Source: Marinobacter zhejiangensis (GTDB lineage: Bacteria; Pseudomonadota; Gammaproteobacteria; Pseudomonadales; Oleiphilaceae). Taken from it: a stretch of DNA of 64,000 nt. Each line of letters begins with the position of its first letter. Position 1 is the stretch's first letter. Location: the NCBI RefSeq assembly GCF_900114775.1, contig NZ_FOUE01000001.1, positions 124,001 to 188,000 on the forward strand. The letters run 5' to 3'. The notes under the pieces were generated by a model. That model made no database searches and was not told the origin of the DNA. It saw nothing but the letters and a program-made list of their open reading frames with translations. The translations under genes and the position numbers were made by a program. Positions 53,865 to 61,743 of the stretch are shown here, one piece after another.

Positions 53865-55171
53865 TTGGAATCATCATGTTTGGCGTGTGCCTGCTGATGC
53901 TGCTCTGGGGATTCCCGGTCGCGTTCACCTTTGGCGGTGTGGCACTGGTCTTCGGCCTGATTTCCCAGGGCCCGGAACTTTTTGCGTTCATGCCGTACCG
54001 GATCATGAGCGTGATGCAGAATACGGTCATGATGGCCATTCCGCTGTTTATCTTCATGGGCGTTGTGCTTCAGCGCACCAAACTGGCTGAGCAGTTACTG
54101 ACCTCAATGGGCCGCCTGTTTGGCGGACTACCGGGCGGTCTGGCCATCTCCACCATCCTGGTGGGCGCGCTCCTTGCCGCATCCACCGGTGTTGTTGGCG
54201 CCAGCGTAGTGGCTATGGGGCTGATTTCGTTGCCGGTGATGCTGGCTCACAACTACGACAAGCGGTTGAGCTGCGGCACCATCTGCGCCTCTGGCACACT
54301 CGGTCAGATCGTACCGCCGTCGATCATCCTTATTATCCTCGGCGACGTTCTTGGCCTGCCGGTCGGTGACCTGTTCAAGGCCGCCGTCATTCCGGGGGTG
54401 GTGCTGGTTGGTCTGTACATTGTTTATATCCTCATACTGACCCGCTTCAAGCCGCAAACAGCACCCGCTATGCCGGACGATCCCAGTCGCTCACGCAAGC
54501 AGGAAATCGCCAGCGCGCTGTTTGCCATCGTCCCGCCACTGGCACTGATTGTGATCGTGCTCGGCTCTATCTTTACCGGCATCGCCACACCGACTGAATC
54601 GTCCGCCCTCGGCGGTGTTGGTGCCCTGGTGCTGGCGTTGGCATACCGACAGTTCTCTTTCTCAATGGTCTGGGAGGCTGCCCGCGACACCGTCAAGGTC
54701 ACGGCCATGGTGTTTGCCATCCTGATTGGCGCCACGGCGTTCTCGATGGTGTTCAGCTACAGCGGTGGCGATTACCTGTTGGAAGAATGGATCATGCAAT
54801 TGCCCGGCGAGAAGTGGGGCTTCCTGATCCTCGCCATGGTGGTCATCCTGGTTCTCGGGTTCTTTATCGACTTTGTGGAAATTTCCTTCATCGTAGTGCC
54901 CATCCTGGCGCCCATTGCGGAAAGCCTCGGTATTAACATGCTGTGGTTCGCCATCCTCATTGCCATGAACCTGCAAACCAGCTTCCTGACACCGCCGTTC
55001 GGATTCAGCCTGTTCTATCTCAAGGGAGTATCACCGCCGTCGGTATCCACGATGGACATCTACAAAGGCGTCATCCCGTTCATCATCCTCCAGGCGCTGG
55101 TTCTCATTGCCATTTTCATCTTCCCGGAATGGTTCGGGATGAGTTCATCAAGCGGCTATTCGAGCTACTGA
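53861..55171 (+). CDS. TRAP transporter large permease subunit (DctM)
   Basis: A 436-residue inner-membrane transporter with about twelve helices. It shows GGLPGGLAISTILVGALLAA, GTICASGTLGQIVPPSIILI and FIDFVEISFIVVPILAPIAE, all conserved in DctM. It moves substrate delivered by the DctP-like protein. It is translationally coupled to the small subunit (ATGA) and followed by a strong terminator, ending the three-gene operon. Confidence 0.95.
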   Translation: MIGIIMFGVCLLMLLWGFPVAFTFGGVALVFGLISQGPELFAFMPYRIMSVMQNTVMMAIPLFIFMGVVLQRTKLAEQLLTSMGRLFGGLPGGLAISTILVGALLAASTGVVGASVVAMGLISLPVMLAHNYDKRLSCGTICASGTLGQIVPPSIILIILGDVLGLPVGDLFKAAVIPGVVLVGLYIVYILILTRFKPQTAPAMPDDPSRSRKQEIASALFAIVPPLALIVIVLGSIFTGIATPTESSALGGVGALVLALAYRQFSFSMVWEAARDTVKVTAMVFAILIGATAFSMVFSYSGGDYLLEEWIMQLPGEKWGFLILAMVVILVLGFFIDFVEISFIVVPILAPIAESLGINMLWFAILIAMNLQTSFLTPPFGFSLFYLKGVSPPSVSTMDIYKGVIPFIILQALVLIAIFIFPEWFGMSSSSGYSSY

Positions 55172-55188
55172 CGACGCCGACTGGAATG

Positions 55189-55228
55189 ACACAAAACCCC
55201 GGCCAACATGCCGGGGTTTTGTGTTTTC
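55189..55228 (+). terminator. Rho-independent terminator after the TRAP operon
   Basis: ACACAAAACCCCGGC and GCCGGGGTTTTGTGT form a perfect 15-base stem with a 6-base loop, followed by TTTT. Confidence 0.96.
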
Positions 55229-55249
55229 AGGGGGATTAACGACACAAAT

Positions 55250-55277
55250 GTGACAATATCTGATCATTTTCTATACT
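55250..55277 (+). promoter_or_regulatory. Sigma-70-type promoter for the CFA-synthase-like operon
   Basis: GTGACA (55250-55255) and TATACT (55272-55277) with a 16-base spacer, directly after the TRAP terminator and about 100 bases before the ATG at 55378. Confidence 0.6.
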
Positions 55278-55377
55278 GGACAGTGAACCAGCGACTCTCA
55301 GCCAGCTGTCGAGACACGCCCGACACCCTCCCTATGAAGACGGGAGGACTGCCCGGCAATCAGGGAGATCAGCATTC

Positions 55378-56691
55378 ATGCGTTCCAGTACCGTAAAAAA
55401 AGCCACCAACCCGCCCCCTGACAAGGAGCCTGGTTACCTGTCACTGCCCGTCGAGGGCCAGGCCGTGGATCGGGAACCGCACAGTTACGAACGTTGGCTG
55501 ATCACCAAGTTGTTACGGATGACCGGCTCGCCGCCGATTGCCTTCAAGTTGTGGAACAATGATGTTGTGGCACCTGAAACCGGCTACCCGAAGTACACCC
55601 TGTCGGTCAAAGATCCCCGCGCCCTGTTCTCCCTGGTCACCAACCCGAACCTGGCCTTCGGCGATCTGTACAGCGCCGGCCGGCTGGATGTGGACAACAA
55701 CCTGCCCGATCTTATGGCCGAGCTCTACCGTTCGATCCACCGCGCCCGGGAAGACTGGCCGAAATGGCTGGAAGCGCTCTGGCGCACCCCGCCGCCACGA
55801 TCCAGCAGTGTTGAAGATGCCAGGGATAACATTCACCACCACTACGATTTGGGGAACCGTTTCTACCAGTTGTGGCTGGACCGGGCGGAGATGCAATACA
55901 CCTGCGCCTACTACGAACGCCCGGATCTCACCCTGGAGCAGGCCCAACTGGCAAAGCTGGAACATGTGTGTCGCAAACTTCGCCTCAAGCCCGGCCAGAC
56001 CGTCATCGAAGCCGGTTGCGGCTGGGGCGGACTGGCGCGTTACATGGCCCGCCACTATGGCGTCCGGGTCCAGGCCTACAACATTTCCAGGGAACAGGTC
56101 GCCTATGCCCGTGCCGAAGCGCGGCGCCAGGGGCTGGAACACCGGATCGAGTACATTGACGACGACTACCGCAACCTGTCCGGGCAGTGCGATGCCTTCG
56201 TCTCCATCGGCATGCTCGAACACGTGGGCAAGGAGAACTACCCGCAACTGGCCGAACTGATCCGTCGCAGTCTGAAACCCAACGGGTTGGCACTCCTGCA
56301 CAGCATTGGCCGTAATCGGCCCATGTTGATGAATACCTGGATCGAGAAGCGGATTTTCCCTGGCGCCTACCCCCCCAGCCTCAGTGAATTCCTGTCGATC
56401 TGCGAATCCGGCAACTTCTCGGTACTGGACGTGGAAAACCTGCGCCTGCACTACGCCCAGACCCTCAAACACTGGCTGGAACGGTTCGAGCAGCACCGCG
56501 ACGACGTCACCGCCATGTACGACGAGCACTTCACCCGGGCCTGGCGTCTCTACCTGGCGGGCTCCATTGCCGCCTTCGAAGTCGGTTCACTGCAACTGTT
56601 CCAGGTCCTGTTTACCCGGGCTGACAACCACCAACTGCCACAGAGCCGCTGCGACATCTACCAGTCTGCGGCAGCACCGGCGAATGATTGA
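55378..56691 (+). CDS. Cyclopropane-fatty-acyl-phospholipid synthase family methyltransferase
   Basis: A 437-residue soluble enzyme. The N-terminal lipid-binding part includes FGDLYSAGRLDVDNNLPDLM; the catalytic part begins IHHHYDLGNRFYQLWLDRAE and contains the SAM motif VIEAGCGWGGLARYMARHYG, then FVSIGMLEHVGKENYPQ with the active-site Glu. These fit enzymes that transfer a SAM methylene to an unsaturated acyl chain in phospholipids. The product could be a cyclopropane or another methylated chain. Only 17 bases separate it from a geranylgeranyl-reductase-like gene, unlike ordinary cfa genes. Confidence 0.9.
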   Translation: MRSSTVKKATNPPPDKEPGYLSLPVEGQAVDREPHSYERWLITKLLRMTGSPPIAFKLWNNDVVAPETGYPKYTLSVKDPRALFSLVTNPNLAFGDLYSAGRLDVDNNLPDLMAELYRSIHRAREDWPKWLEALWRTPPPRSSSVEDARDNIHHHYDLGNRFYQLWLDRAEMQYTCAYYERPDLTLEQAQLAKLEHVCRKLRLKPGQTVIEAGCGWGGLARYMARHYGVRVQAYNISREQVAYARAEARRQGLEHRIEYIDDDYRNLSGQCDAFVSIGMLEHVGKENYPQLAELIRRSLKPNGLALLHSIGRNRPMLMNTWIEKRIFPGAYPPSLSEFLSICESGNFSVLDVENLRLHYAQTLKHWLERFEQHRDDVTAMYDEHFTRAWRLYLAGSIAAFEVGSLQLFQVLFTRADNHQLPQSRCDIYQSAAAPAND

Positions 56692-56708
56692 GATGAGGGA
56701 GTATTGAG

Positions 56709-57833
56709 ATGGACTATTACGACCTGATCATTGTTGGCGGTGGCCCCGCCGGCTCCACCCTGGCCTGGGCATTGCGGGACAGTGGCAAGCGCATCCTGAT
56801 CATCGACAAACAGGCCTTTCCGCGGGACAAAACCTGCGCGGGCTGGGTAACACCCACCGTTTTCGAAAGCCTCGGTATCGATGCCGGTCTCTATGGCAAG
56901 AACCACACCCTGCAACCAATTCGCCGGTTCCGCATTGGCATGATGGGGCATCCCGCGGTGGAGAATGACCACGGTGACGTGGTCAGTTATGGCATACGCC
57001 GATACGAGTTCGACAACTTCCTGCTGGACCGGGTGAACGCAGACAAGGCGCTGGACCAGGTAGTTCGTAGCATTGAACGTCAGGGCCACCGCTGGGTCAT
57101 CAACGACACCTGGGAAACACCGTTACTGATTGGCGCTGGCGGGCATTTCTGTCCGGTGGCCAAACTGCTGGGGGACGGCCCTGGCGGCCATGAGACCGTG
57201 GTGGCGGCCAAGGAAGTGGAGTTTGAGATGACGCCCCAGCAGACCGCTGACTGCAAGGCCCGGGGAGACACCCCGGAGTTATGGTTCTGCCGCGATCTTA
57301 AGGGCTATGCCTGGGTCTTCCGAAAGGGCAATTTCCTGAACATCGGCCTGGGGCGGGAAGATAACCATAAACTCAGCGACCACCTGAACAGCTTTGTCGA
57401 AGAAATGGTGGCCAATGGACGCATCCCTGCGGACCTGCCGGGCCGTTTCAAAGGTCACGCCTACCTGCTCTACAGTCACGCGGAGCGGCCCCTGCTGGAC
57501 GATGGCGTCATGCTGATCGGTGATGCGGCGGGCCTGGCTTACACCCAGAGTGGTGAAGGCATTCGCCCCGCAGTGGAGTCAGCACTGCTGGCCGCGCAGG
57601 TTATTCGTAGAGCAACGGATGTCTCTGCCCAGGCGCTGCAACCCTATGGCGAGGCCATCGCGGAACGTTTCGGCACCCGCGCCATGCATCGTCATGACAG
57701 CTGGCAAATTCCCCACTGGGTGCGCAACCCTCTGGCCGGCACCCTGATGCGATCGCACTGGTTTACCCGTAAGGTGGTGACCGAGCGGTGGTTCCTGCAT
57801 CAGGACATTCCACCGCTCATGGTCGCTGTTTAG
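56709..57833 (+). CDS. Geranylgeranyl-reductase-like FAD-dependent oxidoreductase
   Basis: A 374-residue flavoprotein. The N-terminal IIVGGGPAGSTLAWALRDSG binds FAD; KTCAGWVTPTV and a C-terminal GDAAGLAYTQSGEGIRPAVE are characteristic of the geranylgeranyl reductase/FixC superfamily. The family YxWxFP motif reads YAWVFRK, so the Pro is replaced. Such enzymes reduce isolated double bonds of prenyl or acyl chains. Close coupling to the CFA-synthase-like gene suggests the two act in sequence on a membrane lipid (inference). GAGG lies upstream of the ATG. Confidence 0.86.
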   Translation: MDYYDLIIVGGGPAGSTLAWALRDSGKRILIIDKQAFPRDKTCAGWVTPTVFESLGIDAGLYGKNHTLQPIRRFRIGMMGHPAVENDHGDVVSYGIRRYEFDNFLLDRVNADKALDQVVRSIERQGHRWVINDTWETPLLIGAGGHFCPVAKLLGDGPGGHETVVAAKEVEFEMTPQQTADCKARGDTPELWFCRDLKGYAWVFRKGNFLNIGLGREDNHKLSDHLNSFVEEMVANGRIPADLPGRFKGHAYLLYSHAERPLLDDGVMLIGDAAGLAYTQSGEGIRPAVESALLAAQVIRRATDVSAQALQPYGEAIAERFGTRAMHRHDSWQIPHWVRNPLAGTLMRSHWFTRKVVTERWFLHQDIPPLMVAV

Positions 57834-57849
57834 AAAGGAATCGCCAGGC

Positions 57850-58323
57850 TTATTCGCCGAGGTAGCTGCGGTACATCCACACCAGCTTTTCCTGCTGAGA
57901 GATGTAATCGCTCATCAGCGCCACGGTCCCTTCGTCATCAGCATCACCAGCCATGGCCAGCAGTTCACGCTGCTTTTTGATCAACTTGGCAAAGCTCTCG
58001 ACAATCTCACTGACCGCCGTGCGACCGTCAGAGACATCCTTGCTTTCGCTGACTTCGGAACGCTCCAGGTAGGCACTGTAAGCGTGAACTGGCCGATGCC
58101 CAAGGGTCAGTACCCGTTCGGCGACTTCATCCACTTTCATCAGCAGGTCGTTATAGAGTTCCTCGAACTTGACGTGCAGTTCGAAGAAACGCTCGCCCTT
58201 GATGTTCCAGTGATACCCGCGGACGTTCATATAGAAAATCTGGTAGTTCGCCAACAGGCCATTCAGTGCATCCGCCAGGGATTGGGTCTTGGCGGTGTCC
58301 AGTCCAATGATGTTCGTCGTCAT
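57850..58323 (-). CDS. dps: Dps-family ferritin-like DNA-protection protein
   Basis: A 157-residue four-helix ferritin-like subunit. The ferroxidase signature is clear in the first half (VRGYHWNIKGERFFELHVKF) with the matching acidic residues in FEELYNDLLMKVDEVAERVL. Dps dodecamers oxidise and store iron with peroxide, protecting DNA. The ATG at 58321-58323 has GGGAG upstream. Two consensus OxyR boxes and a fitting promoter lie upstream, so peroxide induction is expected. Confidence 0.93.
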   Translation of the reverse strand: MTTNIIGLDTAKTQSLADALNGLLANYQIFYMNVRGYHWNIKGERFFELHVKFEELYNDLLMKVDEVAERVLTLGHRPVHAYSAYLERSEVSESKDVSDGRTAVSEIVESFAKLIKKQRELLAMAGDADDEGTVALMSDYISQQEKLVWMYRSYLGE

Positions 58324-58381
58324 GTAAGAGCTCCCTTCACGTTCGTCAAATGTGCCAGCTGACACTGGGTTCATAGGCAAC

Positions 58382-58410
58382 ACTATAGCCACCCTGATGG
58401 CGTCCGTGAA
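58382..58410 (-). promoter_or_regulatory. dps promoter (-35/-10)
   Basis: Minus-strand TTCACG (58405-58410) and TATAGT (58382-58387) with a 17-base spacer; the start would be near 58374, leaving a leader of about 50 bases. The weak -35 and the OxyR site lying 22 bases upstream of it fit an activator-dependent promoter. Confidence 0.6.
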
Positions 58411-58432
58411 ATTTATCCATTCAATTCAAACA

Positions 58433-58491
58433 ATAGTTGTCACCTATTGAAAATTCACTCAACAATGAACAAATTGATAGCTGTTACCTAT
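58433..58491. promoter_or_regulatory. Two consensus OxyR binding boxes
   Basis: ATAG-TTGTCAC-CTAT (58433-58447) and ATAG-CTGTTAC-CTAT (58477-58491) each match ATAGnTnnnAnCTAT exactly. They are separated by 29 bases, which is the usual 7 plus 22, about two extra helical turns on the same DNA face. The nearer box is well placed to activate dps on the minus strand; the farther one may also serve the divergent DUF2061 gene. Confidence 0.8.
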
Positions 58492-58587
58492 CAAGGTCAG
58501 AGAAACAGATTTATCGATAAGGTTTCTCATTTACTGTTCAATTGACTCATACACACTTAGTCATCTGAACGTCATCAGGAGTCGGCT

Positions 58588-58872
58588 ATGAGCGCATTAA
58601 AAGCCTTTGTCCATCATCACGGAACGGCAGGTGACCAGTCGTTGCTTAAGACCGCTACCTTTGCCATGACCCACTTCAGCGTTGCCTTTACCGTGGCCTA
58701 CCTGCTCACTGGGGACGTCTGGGTTGGCGGACTCATCGCAATGGTGGAGCCCGCTATCAACACCGTCGCCTATTTCATCCATGAGAAGGTGTGGCAAGGC
58801 CGGTTACACCGTGCAAGCAGCCTTGCCAAACCAGATCAGTACCACGCCGGCCCGGTGAAGGCACTGCCCTGA
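58588..58872 (+). CDS. DUF2061 small membrane protein
   Basis: A 94-residue inner-membrane protein with two transmembrane segments (AFTVAYLLTGDVWVGGLIAM and the following hairpin) and the DUF2061 pattern EPAINTVAYFIHEKVW. Function unknown. It diverges from dps across the OxyR boxes. Its 3' end overlaps the convergent ccoG gene by 37 bases, one of few tail-to-tail coding overlaps here. AGGAG precedes the ATG. Confidence 0.85.
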   Translation: MSALKAFVHHHGTAGDQSLLKTATFAMTHFSVAFTVAYLLTGDVWVGGLIAMVEPAINTVAYFIHEKVWQGRLHRASSLAKPDQYHAGPVKALP

Positions 58873-60230
58873 CGGGCCGAATGCTCCGGTTCCAGGCGGT
58901 TCACTGCGGTGAAGATCAGCTCGGTACTCAACTGCTCCAACTGTTCCGGCGGGACAGAGACCACCAACGCCAGGTCTCGGCTTTCACCGGGCGCCAATGT
59001 GATGTCCGTCGAACCTTCCAGCGCCAGGCCAGCTGGACCTTCCACGGCCAGCTGGTACTGGCCAGTCACCGTCGACTTGTTCAGCAACCGCAGCTGGTAG
59101 CTGTTCTCAACCCGGCCAGCGCCATCGTAACGAAACAGCGTGCGGTCCTTGGCCACATCGAGGCTGACCAGCGGACGAGACGCCACCGCCCACACCAACG
59201 CCGCCACCATCACCCCCAACACCACCGCATACCCCGCCAACCTCGGCCGGAAGGGGCGGAAACGCCCACCTGCCAACTGGTTCTGGCTGGCATAGCGAAC
59301 CAGCCCACGGTCATAGCCCATCCGGTCCATGATCGAATCACAGGCATCAATGCAGGCTGCGCACCCAATGCAGGCCATCTGTAAGCCATCACGAATGTCG
59401 ATGCCCGTGGGACAGACCTGAACGCATTGCTGGCAGTCGATACAGTCCCCCAACCCCTGCTTGGCCGGGGCAACTTCGCGCTTGCGATGCCCTCGCGGCT
59501 CACCGCGGGCGCTGTCATAGCTGATCACCACTGAGTCGTCGTCGAGCATCACGGACTGGAATCGCCCGTAAGGGCACATGTGCAGACACACCTTTTCCCT
59601 CAGCCAGCCGGCGTTGATATAGGTGGCGGCAGTGAAGAAAAACAGCCAGAACGCAGTCATTGCACCGGTTTCCAGGGTCAGCAGCTCGGTGACCAAAGGC
59701 CGGATTGGCGTGAAGTAGCCGACAAAAGTCAACGCAGTGGCGGCACTGATCAGCAACCACAACCCGTGCTTCTGGAACCGGCGAAACAGCTTGTCCGCGC
59801 CCCACGGCGCCTGGTTCAGGCGAATGCGCTGGTTGCGGTCGCCTTCCGTGACCTTTTCCGCCCACAGGAACAACCAGGTCCACATACTCTGGGGACAGGC
59901 GTAACCACACCAGACCCGCCCGGCCAAGACCGTGATAAAAAACAGGCCAAAGGCGCAGACCACCAGGCCTGCCATCAGCAGGGTCAGGTCCTCTGGCCAG
60001 AAGGTGGCGCCAAAAATATGGAACTGACGCTGACTGATATCCCACAACACCGCCTGCTGGCCGTTCCAGGGCAACCAAACGGTGCCGAAGTACAGGAAAA
60101 ACAACAGGACGCCACCGCCGATACGCAGGTTCCGGAAGCGACCGCTGAAGCCTTTGGTGACAATGGGTTGTGAGGTGGCCGGTCGATGGTTGGCCACAGG
60201 AATGTTGGTGACGGGAATACGTTCAGTCAT
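58836..60230 (-). CDS. ccoG: Cytochrome c oxidase accessory protein CcoG (FixG/RdxA family)
   Basis: A 464-residue membrane protein with about five helices and a cytoplasmic ferredoxin-like region. Cysteine motifs CGYACPQSMW, CIDCQQCVQVCPTGIDIR and CIGCAACIDACDSIMD supply two 4Fe-4S clusters. A C-terminal Ig-like periplasmic domain (LAPGESRDLALVVSVPPEQL) follows. CcoG works in copper reduction for cbb3-type cytochrome oxidase assembly (known). The ccoNOP and ccoS/I genes are not in the window, so it is detached from its usual cluster. I looked for an FNR box upstream and did not find a good one. Confidence 0.95.
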   Translation of the reverse strand: MTERIPVTNIPVANHRPATSQPIVTKGFSGRFRNLRIGGGVLLFFLYFGTVWLPWNGQQAVLWDISQRQFHIFGATFWPEDLTLLMAGLVVCAFGLFFITVLAGRVWCGYACPQSMWTWLFLWAEKVTEGDRNQRIRLNQAPWGADKLFRRFQKHGLWLLISAATALTFVGYFTPIRPLVTELLTLETGAMTAFWLFFFTAATYINAGWLREKVCLHMCPYGRFQSVMLDDDSVVISYDSARGEPRGHRKREVAPAKQGLGDCIDCQQCVQVCPTGIDIRDGLQMACIGCAACIDACDSIMDRMGYDRGLVRYASQNQLAGGRFRPFRPRLAGYAVVLGVMVAALVWAVASRPLVSLDVAKDRTLFRYDGAGRVENSYQLRLLNKSTVTGQYQLAVEGPAGLALEGSTDITLAPGESRDLALVVSVPPEQLEQLSTELIFTAVNRLEPEHSARQGSAFTGPAWY

Positions 60231-60318
60231 GGCTGACCCCTGATAAACATTGGTGCGGCACCAGTGTCGTCGCTCAGAAGCCAGAGAAACAGAATCAGTT
60301 TGGCGATATTAAAGCGTA

Positions 60319-61743
60319 TCAGTTGTTGGCCAGCAGCTGCCCAAGGCGCGCTACAGCCCGCTCCAGCCCGTCTGACCAGGGCTGACCATAATTCAGCCGC
60401 AGGCAGTGGCGAAACTCGCGGGTGGCGGAAAACATCGGCCCCGGCGCCAAGCTGATCCCTTCGGCAGCCGCCCGCTGGAATAAATCCAGGGTATCAACCT
60501 GCGCAGGCAACTCCAGCCAAAGAAAGTAACCACCATCGGGCCGGGTAAACCGAACATCTTTCGGAAAGTATCGATCAATTGCCGCAAACATCTGGTGTTT
60601 CTGGCTTTCCAGACGCGCTCGCAACCCCCGCAGGTGGCGGTCAAACCCGCCAAACTCGAGATAGTCGGCAATGGCGGCCTGGGCCGGGACCGACGCCGAC
60701 AGGGTCGTCATCAGCTTCAGCCGCTGGATAGCTTCGGCGTAGCGACCTGCCGACACCCAGCCCACCCGGTAGCCCGGCGCCAGGCACTTGGAAAATGAAC
60801 TGCAGTGCATCACCAGCCCATCACGATCAAAGGCCTTGGTCATCACCGGGGCCTGACTGCCGTAGTACAGTTCCCCATACACATCATCTTCCACCAGTGG
60901 CACCTGATGCCGGTGCAGCAGCTCCACCAACCGCTGTTTGCGTTCTGTCGGCAACGACACCCCGGTGGGGTTCTGGAAGTTGGTCATGAACCAACAGGCT
61001 TTAATGTCGTGACTCTTCAGCGCCCCTGCCAGGGCATCCAGGTCGATACCATTGCGGGGGTCGACAGGGATCGGCACAGCCTGCAACTTGAGACGCTCCA
61101 GCACCTGCAGGCAGGCGTAAAAAGCCGGCGCCTCGATCGCCACCAGATCTCCGGGACTGGTCACCGCCTGGAGACACAGGTTCAACGCTTCCAGCGCCCC
61201 ATCCGTGACCAGGATTTCCTCCACAGGTACCGACACACCGGCAATGCCATAACGAACCGCGATCTGCCTGCGCAGGTTGAGATTGCCCGGCGGAAGATCC
61301 GCCACCACCGACCCCAGATCCATCAAACGGGTAGCCTTGGCCATGGAGCGTGCCAGCCGTTGCATGGGAAACAGCGACGGTCCGGGAAAGGCCGAGCCGA
61401 GGGGGACCTGCCTTGCATCCCGAATGGCCTGCAGCAACGAGAACACCAGCTCACTGACATCCACGGGCGTTGAGGTCGTGCCTTCCGGGACGGACAGGGG
61501 CGATGGCAAGGCGTGATGACTCAGACTGGTAACAAAGTAACCGGACTTCGGACGGGCATGGATCAACCCCAGGTTTTCCAAATGATAGTAGGCGCGAAAA
61601 ACGGTGGACGGGCTGACCTTGTAGGTACGGCTCGCCAGCCGGACAGACGGAATCCGGCTGCCCGGCTGCAGTGCACCGGAACGGATCAATTCAGCAATGT
61701 CCTGAGCCAGCTGTTCGTAGCGCTTCATCACGGCCCCATTCAT
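60319..61743 (-). CDS. MocR-type regulator: GntR helix-turn-helix fused to PLP-dependent aminotransferase
   Basis: A 474-residue protein. The N-terminal GntR winged helix (about 1-75; RYEQLAQDIAELIRSGAL, PSVRLASRTYKVSPSTVFRA) is followed by a fold-type I aminotransferase domain with the PLP-lysine region HCSSFSKCLAPGYRVGWVS and FQNPTGVSLP. MocR proteins usually respond to PLP or an amino-acid-related ligand. Its start codon overlaps the stop of the flavoprotein gene (ATGA); an internal ATG at 61728 is an alternative. It may regulate the divergent LysE exporter or its own operon (inference). Confidence 0.92.
   Translation of the reverse strand: MNGAVMKRYEQLAQDIAELIRSGALQPGSRIPSVRLASRTYKVSPSTVFRAYYHLENLGLIHARPKSGYFVTSLSHHALPSPLSVPEGTTSTPVDVSELVFSLLQAIRDARQVPLGSAFPGPSLFPMQRLARSMAKATRLMDLGSVVADLPPGNLNLRRQIAVRYGIAGVSVPVEEILVTDGALEALNLCLQAVTSPGDLVAIEAPAFYACLQVLERLKLQAVPIPVDPRNGIDLDALAGALKSHDIKACWFMTNFQNPTGVSLPTERKQRLVELLHRHQVPLVEDDVYGELYYGSQAPVMTKAFDRDGLVMHCSSFSKCLAPGYRVGWVSAGRYAEAIQRLKLMTTLSASVPAQAAIADYLEFGGFDRHLRGLRARLESQKHQMFAAIDRYFPKDVRFTRPDGGYFLWLELPAQVDTLDLFQRAAAEGISLAPGPMFSATREFRHCLRLNYGQPWSDGLERAVARLGQLLANN

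Noticed and set aside
60231..60318. FNR-type box upstream of ccoG
   Set aside because: I looked for TTGAT-N4-ATCAA on both strands; only poor partial matches are present.
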